From assembly GCF_004193775.1 (NCBI RefSeq), contig NC_041006.1:27476566-27540565 (forward strand): a stretch of 64,000 bases of DNA, written 5' to 3'. The notes beneath the pieces are model-generated. The model worked only from the letters and a program-made list of their open reading frames with translations. It was not told where the DNA came from and ran no database searches. Each line of letters opens with the position of its first letter. Position 1 is the first letter of the stretch. Position numbers and translations under genes: made by a program. Source of the DNA: Glycine soja (lineage: Eukaryota > Streptophyta > Magnoliopsida > Fabales > Fabaceae). Of this stretch, positions 55,566-64,000 are shown piece after piece.

Positions 55566-58422
55566 TTAGACACTATAATAATAGGAGGACGAAGAAGAGG
55601 AGGATGAGATCTTTTCAAGAACTTGTAGCACCTCCTTCATTGGAGGCCTTTTTTGCGGAACGCTAGACATACAACTATACCCTAGCTTGAAGTAGGCCAA
55701 CAAGGCCTCCTCCCTACACTCCATGTCGGCCCGTATAGCCATATCAACCATGCGCAAGGCCCGATTATTATCCTCCACCAAAAGCCCGGGCCCTTGGCCC
55801 ATATCATCCAAAACCACAATCTTCCCCGTTAGCAGCTCAAGAAACATGACCCCAAAAGAGTACACGTCCCACTTGGGGTGAGGCTTGAGGTTCCTGAGCG
55901 ACTCGGGTGCATGGTAAGGAGACACACCACTTATTGAACTCGGGCTTGGGCTTGGGCTTGGCCCAAACGTGATATCTTGGAAACTATCTCGTGACGCTGT
56001 GGATCTCTTGCTCCCAAAAATACGCGCGGACCCGCCAGCCTTATAGCTTGTGTCACCCGTCACTATCCTCTCAAGCCCAAAGTCTCCAATCTTGGGCTCC
56101 ATGTCGTTGCCTAACAGAATATTGCTAGGCTTCAAGTTTCCATGCACGTGCTTCTTCTCGTGGAGGTAAGCCAGCCCACGTGCCACCCCTTTTGCTATCT
56201 TGAGCCGGATTTCCCACGGCAAATGACTCGGCGATAGCCCCAACTTCCCTGTCAACATTCCAAGCACACAAATTTTTACTTTTCCATCATCATCATTCAT
56301 CACCACAGTAACATTGACCAAAGTTGTTGCACCAAATACACTAATAACCAATACTACTTTTCTTTTCCTTCTACACGAAAATGCACAACAGAACAATTAT
56401 TTTGGTGTAACATGGGGAGAACTATAAGAACAATATAACAAGTTAATTGAGCGTGGCAGTGTTAATGAATGATACAAACATGAAATGCTCCTGTTTTTCG
56501 AGAGAGGACACGAGAAGAGTGTGACGAGAGAGAGAGAGAAACAAAATGGCATATTGGGTGTTCCCAATTATGGTTACGCGTTTCACTATCAGAAACGACC
56601 CATGGCACTATTACTACATCTCGACACGGTTGACTAGAGATGAATTAAGGTAAAAGGATTCAGTTGCAACTACTCTACCGTCGTTGTCAACATTATATCA
56701 AGCGCATTTTAACAAAACCCAAGCCACTAATGCTAACAAGGACACAGAACAAGAAGCGAAGAGAAGGGACATGAACATGAGTAATGACTTACTGTAACGA
56801 ACATTGGCGAGGCAACCGTTCGGAATGAAGTCGTAGATGATGAGCTTCTCATCGTGTCCCCAATAGAATCCCCGAACGCGAACCAGATTAGGGTGCACCA
56901 GTTTAGCAATAACCCGAACCTGGTTCTCGAAGTCCTTGAACCGCTCCACGCCGCTCTCGCCAATTCTCCGAACCGCCAACGACGTGCCGTCTTCGAGCAC
57001 GGCCTTGTACATTATGCTGGACCCCGTGGCGCCCAATATGTACGCCGAAGCCTTCAGCAGCGTTTCGAGCTCGAGTTGTCGTTCACCGTCCACCGTAACA
57101 AGAGTCCCCGTTTTGTTGTTCTCTTGTTGCGGACCCTTACTATTATTGTGATTATTATTAAGATTCTGGTTATTCTGTCCTGCGGCGGCGGCACCCTCCA
57201 AGTCGCTATCGGAAGAGCTTGTTGTCTCCGAAGACTCTTCCTCTTCCGTTCTCTTCCTCAAACACGACCACCTCGTGAAGCCTCTTGACTCCGAGGTTGT
57301 CGACGAAGAACTCTCGCTTCTGCTCCTTGTTATAGCCGCTTCGTTGTTCGTCTTTGAACCCTCCTCCTCCTTCTTTTTCTTCAACCGGTACACGTAGACA
57401 AACAGCACGGCCAAGATTCCGACGCCGACGACGTCTCCCACCACGATTCCTATGATCGTTCCTTGTTTGAGACCACTCTGTTTCTGCCCCGTCGGCGCCA
57501 GCGGAGAATCGTCTAAATTCTTCGGGATTGCGGCGATTGCAGGAGGAGAAATAGGAGCGGAAGCTTTCGGTTCCGACGACGGCGAAGAAGGAATAGGACA
57601 TGGGTTCTTTGTCATTTCTCCACACAGATTAACGTTGCCAGAGAAAGACTTCGAATTCTGATTCGTGAATACAGCGGAGTCAGGAACTTCGCCGGTTAAG
57701 TTGTTGAAAGAGAGATCAACGGTGGCGTTTCCCGGAATCCTCGCCGCGAACTCCGTCGGGATTTCGCCGGAGAATCTGTTGTAGGAGATGTTCAAGTAAC
57801 GCATGACATCACCGCCGAAATCCGTGGGAAGAGAACCGTTCAAGAGGTTTGCAGACAGATCCAAAACCTGCAACGTTCTTAACCCGCTGGGAAGAAAGCC
57901 GAACAAGTAATTGTTCTTGAACGAAGCCTGAGTTAGGTTTTGCATGTTGGAAAAGCCTTCAGGCAATTTTCCCGCCAAGTCATTGTCGGAGAGGTTAAGA
58001 AACTCAAGATTCCGAAGCTGAGTTATGGACTCCGGAACCTCACCTGTGATAAGGTTGTTGGAGAGGTTAAGGAACCGAAGCTCGGAGGCTTGGGAGAGAG
58101 ACGAAGGAAGAGACCCGTTAAGGGAGTTGTTGGAAAGGTCAAGAATTTGAAGATGTTCAATAGAACCCAGATCGGAAGGAACCGAACCTAGAAGCTGAGA
58201 ATTGGGAAGAAACAACGATGTGACGCGGTTTTCCGTGGAACAAGAAACTCCGTTCCAGGAACACGGTGTCTCGTCACTGTAGTTCCAGTTTGCGAGAGCG
58301 TAGAGTGGGTCGTTTAACACAGCGTACTTGAAAGAGAGTAACAAAACACCGTCTCTACTTAGAGCACAACATTGGTTAACAAGAACCAATGAGATTATCA
58401 GAGTTTGAAAGAGGAGACTCAT
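55566..58422 (-). CDS. LRR receptor-like kinase, atypical (pseudokinase-like)
   Basis: Two exons, 58422-56793 and 56248-55566, with a 544-bp GT-AG intron; 770 aa. A plasma-membrane receptor by layout: signal peptide 1-20, LRR N-terminal cap with CSWNGVSC (54-61), about seven LRRs (65-255), Ser/Pro-rich spacer, transmembrane helix (about 321-345), a Lys-rich stop-transfer stretch, a long Ser/Asn-rich juxtamembrane region, and a kinase domain from about 455. Kinase signatures are altered: the glycine loop reads GATGSS, the VAIK Lys position reads AVRR (485-486), and HRD is HGN (579-581), though DFG (599-601) is kept. This matches the group of plant LRR kinases around Arabidopsis At4g37250/At2g01210, where HGNLKPSNILL is normal. 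It probably acts as a scaffold or weak kinase. The C-terminus is a Ser/Tyr run. The frame is intact. Confidence 0.95.
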
Positions 58423-58554
58423 GATTTCATTTCACCCTATGATCCCACATCGCTGAGGGTAAGAAGAACGGTGGTAGAAAGAGGAGATAAAAGGGTAACG
58501 GGGATTTATTGCGATTGGACAGAGGGCCATGTGTCTGTGTATAGAAGAAAAATA

Positions 58555-58565
58555 AAATATATAAA
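58555..58565 (-). promoter_or_regulatory. Possible TATA box of the LRR kinase gene
   Basis: On the - strand the region reads TTTTATATATTTTA, about 135 bp upstream of the start codon. The spacing is reasonable for a short leader. In AT-rich DNA the match is weak evidence. Confidence 0.4.
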
Positions 58566-58671
58566 ACAGCTCACCAAAAACCGAACCTCTTTACAAATAT
58601 GCTCTCTGTGCAGCTACGCTGCTATGATTTATGGTTGAGCTCCAAATAGTTAACTACGTAATGGCTTCTCT

Positions 58672-58691
58672 TCTCTCTCTCTCTCTCTCTT
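58672..58691. repeat. CT repeat upstream of the LRR kinase gene
   Basis: Ten CT units, reading GA on the gene's sense strand, about 250 bp upstream of its start codon. Possible GAGA-type promoter element. Confidence 0.85.
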
Positions 58692-61600
58692 CATAGTACT
58701 CTATTTGTAAAGTAATATGCGTGTATAGTATAGCATCTTTTTCTACTACTACTAGACATGCAGGTCGAGTTGGAAAAATTTGTTATTTGCAAACTCTTTT
58801 GTGGGGGATTGACTTCACAAGCTCCCCAATGATCGAATCCCTGTGTGAATATAATTATGCCTTTTGGTCTATTTTATTATTTAATAATAGTTTTACTTGC
58901 GAATGAAAAAAAATATTGGCTACTACTTTATTGTAGCTAAATGGACAAGCTGTCATTTTGTTATGTTCTGTTCTACTTTACTGTTAAGGAATGGAAAAAT
59001 TGATAAAAATTCTACGGCAAATAGATCTTCCTAGTTGGTAACTGGAGGCCATTATTTTCACCTTCGCGAAGGAACAGGGAAGGAGAAAGGATTTGAGAAC
59101 CAACGGAAAATGTTTTTAAAAATAGGAACAGAAATTAGAACAGTATGTTTCTTCTCTTGAAATAATTTATGCATTGGCACAACATATAGCTGTGTGTCAT
59201 GCCATTATTGAAGAGGGCCCCAAAACGTAATTCCACTATCCCGTGGCAACGTCCTCGTCTTTATTGGATTAAATTAATTGAAGTGAAAAAAAAGTCTGAT
59301 CTCAATTCAGTGTCTCCAATTTTTAATTTGACTAGGAATAGGTTGGATTTAACAAAAGAAATTAAACTCCAATAATGTGATAAATCAAAATTTGAATCTC
59401 TTGTTTGAAAAATCAAGGTTTGAATCTCTCATTTCAAGAGATGTTCATATTTATCCTATCCTAATTCGAACAGGATTATTTTCAAAAGTAGAGACATGTG
59501 CGAAATCAATTTTTTTAATTTGACTAGCGATCGAATGATAGGTGTGACTGCGTGTGATGCCATGAATGAACATATAGTATTAAGGACCATCCCACATTGA
59601 ATTTGATTACCGCGAGAACGAGAAGAGATATGGCCCCATTAATTAGCTAGGGGGGACAATAAATACATTGTACCATATCTAATCACCGTGGGAACCATCT
59701 TGTTTTTTCTTATAGTTGTCGATGAACTATAATCCATAAATTTGATGAGGATGGCTCAAAAACAATTCTATAGTACAACGACTCTGAGCAAAAAGCATCC
59801 TTATTTTGGCGGTGGACAAAAATCAAACGGACCCCCATTTTGTGTCTGTTTACATCTTTTATGAAACAATGGCAGATACTGTAGATTCGCCATTAGATTA
59901 TTTGCAATTGCAAGGTAGCACCAATCCGAATTTTAGGTAACAGTTTTGGTCTTTTAGCGTAGTACAGAACAGATGATCCGTTTCAGACTTGAGGAACTAA
60001 ACATTGATCAGGTTTCAGCTCACACACACATGGGAACGCATTATGACTTGCACCATAATTTTATTCTTTATTAGCTTGGCTCCTGCATGAATTTTTTAAT
60101 ATTTGTTGGCAGCTTTACTTAATTACCTTTTATTTAAAAATCCAAAAAGATATACCAAATTAGGCAATTAATTAGTACCCTTTTAAAAATTGGATCAAAC
60201 TCAAGATTCAAAAGGTATGGTACCTGCTTTTTATATGGTGGAAAATTCACTTGGCAAACATGATCCAGACTAAAGTCTGTGTGACTTTTACTTTTCTGGC
60301 TCTATTAGTAGTAAAGCTCCTTTAATTCTTTTTCAATTAAGATCAACCCTTTTATTCTTTGATAGGAATAAAAGGTTAAAAGGGCTCTTAATTAAAGCAT
60401 ATGCACATCTTGCTTTTCTTTAATACATATTCTCTTCCCATGTAGAAAAAGGTGCTAAGAGCTATTAGAAAGGAGAAGGTTGGGGCCATGGCAGTTCGAG
60501 GGAGATCACCAAAAATGTTGCTTCAAGAAAGATTAGACTATGGTGGACGATCGATCGATAGATGATTTAAGATGCACCAAACCAACGGTTAATTAAGATT
60601 GTGACTGCATGTTAACTAAAACTAGCGCCCATAACACTACTAAACTACGAAAGTAACACGTACATATATGCTTAATTATGCTCAACCAACCCCCATCCAA
60701 GAGAGAAATTTAATTTAAAACAAAGATTAGTAAGCATTAATACTAACCAACTCCATACTAATGGCAAAAGAGAAAACAAAAACAAATGTACAAGGGAATA
60801 AAAAAGGACTTGCAAATACACAATTTTAGAGGGAAAAAAATTTAGTGATGTCAATATCATTCCTTAATTCTTTCAATTAACACCTTTTGTATAGGTGATC
60901 TCAAACTTTGTGTAAAGATTCTGCCCCCCATGCCTTTAAGTTGGTGTACAATGATGAAGGGCCAAAAAGAAATTTGACTATTCATTGACCGAATGTAACA
61001 CTTTAACTAATCAGTGGCGCCTAGCAACATAATGTTTTGTTTTGACCTTTTCTTTCATCCACATTTAACAGAACAGAATAATGTGACTGTTCCTTTGAAC
61101 TCACAAGACCTTTTATTTACATCTTAATTTGCTTCCCCCAATGAACGGATCATGTTTCTTTTCTCCCTTCCTTCTCAAATAAGTTAACTCGTTAATCTTT
61201 AAAACCCTCTTGACATTTTGCTCAGTTGATCAGCAACCAGACATTTTAAAGTTTTTAACAGATAATGTATAGTGAGAGGGGAAGATTTATTAGTTGACTT
61301 GATGACTATGCCAAAGTGAACGAAAACCAATGAAGAAAAGTAGGGTAAAAAATTTGTCAACAAAGCTAAAAGGATCAAGTGAAGCAATATATTGAAGTGG
61401 TGCATGGTTTCAGCAGTTGTTGAGCTTCTTCGGTAAGTGGAGTCGTCCCCGTGTATGGAAAGGCATATGGCATCACGACTTGGTCCAAAGCCTAACAAAT
61501 ATTAAACAATTTGTGTCATGGGACACTTGGATTCATGACCTAATCAGTGGCTGCTCCTAAACACCAGGCTGAACAAGGTTTGTTTCTCACTGGCAATTTT

Positions 61601-62568
61601 TGTCTTGTGCTTTGTCTAACGTCAATTCAGATTTGTACAACTTGATTCACACATGCATGCATAATCTAAGTTGGGAATATATGCATTTTTTTTTTACTTT
61701 TCAGATCATGTTAAATAAAAAGATAAAGGTCATTATTGGAAAAAAAAACTGAATCCAAATTATTAAAAGGTGCAAAGATCTTGTAGTGTGATTATGAATT
61801 AGTAACAAATTGTGTTTAATTAGCTAGTGCCAATGGCCTACTAATTAAATAATAATCATTAATTGCAACTCCCAGAATTCCGACACAGATGCTTGCACAT
61901 GAAGACTGCACATGGCCGACCATCGGAATAACATTAACGACATCGTCACTTCCTAAGTCACCACCGTGGCACCGTGGCATGCACCGTGCGATTCGTCTAT
62001 TTTAAATTTTAGATTTATTCAGTTAATTAGAAGGACGATAGTTATTAGTAATTGTAAAGAGTCAAGAACAATAAGTATGTGTTTCGAGAATGGAATAATA
62101 CTGAAAATAGTAACACTCAGCTCGTAACAAATTATGCCCTTGGGATTTTTGTTTTTACTCTATTAGTATTTATAATTTTTATTTATTTAGTTTTCTTCTC
62201 ATAAATCATTCACCAATTATATTCACACTTCTATTTCTTCTCTCTCTATATGTTAACTAACATCATGGTGTGGTGTCTATATATCATTTTCCTTTACTAA
62301 GAGAGTAGATGGTAATTAATTGTTTATAGACTCAATGTTATCGATAAAACATTTTAAAACAAAAGTAGAAAGATAAATAGTAAAACTGCGGCCTTTCCTG
62401 AAACCTAATATGTACCTTTATTTTCCTTCTGAGTTTCAAAAGGAGATTTAAAAAAATTCAAAAACTATATGTTCAACATTGTCCTCATACTTTTGTATCC
62501 TCTGATTATGTTCGAAGACAAGTAATGTAGACAAAAATTCAAACGAATACAATAATGCACTATGGTTG
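58692..62568. other. Intergenic, no gene recognised
   Basis: 3.9 kb upstream of the kinase gene without a credible ORF. No transposon ends or RNA genes found. Confidence 0.5.
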
Positions 62569-63452
62569 TGTTAGCCCATATTTTTGATGAGCTAAAATAT
62601 GTTCTAAATACGTATTAGATGTCGTCTTGAATTTTGAAGCGTATTAAAGAGCAAGAATCTTGTCAGAGTCTGTTGAATCGAAAAGAAAGAAGGTGCTATT
62701 AGAAAGGATTCACAGGTTCAAGGAAGTATTTACAAAATACAAGGCTAAGACAAGAAAGAGGGTTTCGAACCATTGGGCGAATCGAGCTGGCGTATGGTCG
62801 AATCGAAGTCAAGGCAACAAGATTTCTGGATTTGGTGCAATTTCTGACAAAACTTCACAAAATTAGTTCGACTTCGAGCAATGTGGGTAACCGTTCTAAG
62901 GAGCAGTTATGTGCATGCAAGGTGTACGTAGCAGGACACTTGGCATTAGGATAGTGTTCGACCGTTAGGGCAGTTTATTTTCGAATGTCTATATATAGCA
63001 GTTTTTAGTCAGATTTCGAGGTCGCAAATCATTTCTAAAAATCCTTATACACTCAAAGTACTCAGCGCAGAGAGAAACGAGTACGCAAGGAGAATGTATG
63101 ATTGTGAACCATTTTTAGTTTCTGTAAACTTTACATTTCAAGTGCAATGCAATTTACGTTTCACTTTATAATTCCTGTCTTTTAAATGGTTCATTCGATC
63201 GAATGAACTCACTGATCCTTTAAATTCTGCAATTTACCTTTCCCTTGTCAATTTACTTCCAGCATTTCGTTTCTTTCAAAGAACTTTACTTTCTGCAAAT
63301 CTCAAACCAATGAATGTTTGTTGCAAGGATGAACATTAAAGGTTTTACATTTAAATGCAAACACACAAATGGCATGCTCCTGAGATTCACTAGTCGATCT
63401 CGCAAGCAACTCGATTAGACTAGCGATTGTTTACCAAATTTCAGCGTAAACA
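62569..63452 (+). repeat. 5' LTR of the right-edge element
   Basis: About 884 bp from TGTTAGCCCAT to GCGTAAACA. A TATA-like 'tctatatatag' lies at 62988. It is rich in TCGA and holds a 20-bp perfect palindrome at 63189-63208. The left end is inferred from the TG start. Confidence 0.65.
63189..63208. repeat. 20-bp perfect palindrome
   Basis: The half-site GTTCATTCGA is followed at once by its exact reverse complement TCGAATGAAC. It lies downstream of the LTR TATA-like box, so it would be present in the transcript. Confidence 0.95.
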
Positions 63453-63454
63453 AA

Positions 63455-63474
63455 TTGGCACGCCCAGTGGGATC
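63455..63474 (+). other. Primer-binding site of the right-edge element
   Basis: TTGGCACGCCCAGTGGGATC, two bases after the LTR. It is not the initiator-Met type; resemblance to Ogre/Tat sites is from memory of that style. Confidence 0.6.
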
Positions 63475-63622
63475 GGTCAATTGTGTGTTTTTGCTTTAAA
63501 TTATTGTTAAAATTTTATTCAGTGCTGTTGGTTTATTGCACTCTTAATTGTTTTGATCTTGTATGCATTTAAGAAGTGGGAAATCTGTTCCACACTTAAC
63601 AGAATTTAAAACTCGTACAAGG

Positions 63623-64000
63623 ATGGCTAGACCACCCCAAGTAACCGAAACAATGACCTTCCAAATATGGAGGGGCAACCAACGCAGACATCTGTCAGTA
63701 ATGCCAATATAAATTCTGGCATAGGAGCAATTCCTGACCAAACTGTTGGCACGATAAGTTCGACCGCTTCGACGGTTATGAATCAGACAGGGGTAACTTC
63801 TCCCATGACCAACATGACGTTGGCAAGTTCGACCACGTCAGCGTCTGCTTTTGCCCCATGGAATAACCCAGTTTAGGGAATCCCAGTGGAAGTCCCTTTC
63901 GACCGCCTCAAAACCCTCTATATGGCATGCCTACATCTTTGATGGCAGGGCTGCAAAACTCTCAACCAAATGTAGAGAATCTTAATACGTTCTCTCCATC
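63623..64000 (+). pseudogene. gag: Start of gag of the right-edge element (broken, partial)
   Basis: ATG 63623 (MARPPQVTE) closes after about 30 codons. Another frame, open from 63667, gives a Thr/Ser-rich stretch (NANINSGIGAIPDQTVGT) and stops at 63874-63876, after which a third reading continues. Thr/Ser/Asn-rich starts are common in plant gag proteins. The region is cut by the window edge. Confidence 0.5.

Larger units (their letters stand above)
62569..64000 (+). mobile_element. LTR retrotransposon, 5' part, runs off the window
   Basis: LTR, primer site and the start of gag. The primer site style (ATTGGCACGCCCAGTGGGAT) recalls Tat/Ogre-type gypsy elements. The 3' part lies beyond the right edge. 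Confidence 0.75.

Noticed and set aside
56854..57661. ORFs on the + strand and other frames across the LRR kinase
   Set aside because: Shadows of the kinase gene, whose own frame has clear domains and valid splice sites.
62660..62866. 68-codon basic ORF
   Set aside because: It lies inside the LTR of the right-edge element and has no domain; probably chance.

Overview
This is plant nuclear DNA, AT-rich and gene-poor. It is most likely from a legume genome such as soybean (Glycine). That assignment is inference: the D3 cyclin, the LRR kinase and the Rf-like PPR fragment fit, and the style of the LTR families (palindromic TAATCGATTA motifs, initiator-Met primer sites) recalls Glycine retrotransposons. 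No rRNA, functional tRNA, CRISPR array or bacterial feature was seen.

Only two host genes look intact. One is a D3-type cyclin on the + strand (26284-27733, four exons, 370 aa, RB-binding LxCxE motif). The other is an LRR receptor-like kinase of the atypical, pseudokinase-like kind on the - strand (55566-58422, two exons, 770 aa). Three broken pieces of host genes are also present: an ARF GTPase exon (about 34.2 kb), a MIP1/DUF547 leucine-zipper fragment (about 47.5 kb), and a PPR fragment captured inside a Pack-MULE (54.6-55.0 kb).

The rest is layered transposable elements. From 0.9 to 1.9 kb lies a collapsed LTR element. From 2303 to 15456 lies a Ty3/gypsy chromovirus (TSD GTCTC) whose 3' LTR is split by a 7.9-kb PIF/Harbinger transposon (7265-15161, TSD TAA). 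The Harbinger carries an intact Myb/SANT-like ORF and a transposase with one nonsense codon. From 17.9 to 25.3 kb lie LTR-like remnants, a long-armed foldback MITE (22031-22819) and a 54-57 bp tandem array. At 33.0 kb is a 334-bp MULE-type MITE with a perfect 9-bp TSD. From 36.2 to 40.0 kb an old TIR element hosts two LTR insertions. From 40.5 to 47.1 kb a second gypsy element carries two further insertions, one of them an LTR element whose two ends are inverted copies of the same LTR end. From 47.4 to 52.4 kb lie a CACTA terminus, a reverse LTR and a third gypsy fragment. A tRNA-derived SINE sits at 53.55 kb and a Pack-MULE at 53979-55228. A further LTR element runs off the right edge from 62569.

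The strongest novel signal is at 37677-37831. Five successive hairpins share an almost invariant 7-nt loop (GGGTACA) but have different stems, each with matching complementary changes. They lie downstream of a TATA box, in what should be the transcribed R/U5 leader of an LTR. That pattern is expected for a conserved RNA structure. The second is the inverted-end LTR element at 43443-45077.

All element boundaries, splice sites and mismatch counts were worked out by eye from the sequence. No alignment or database search was run.
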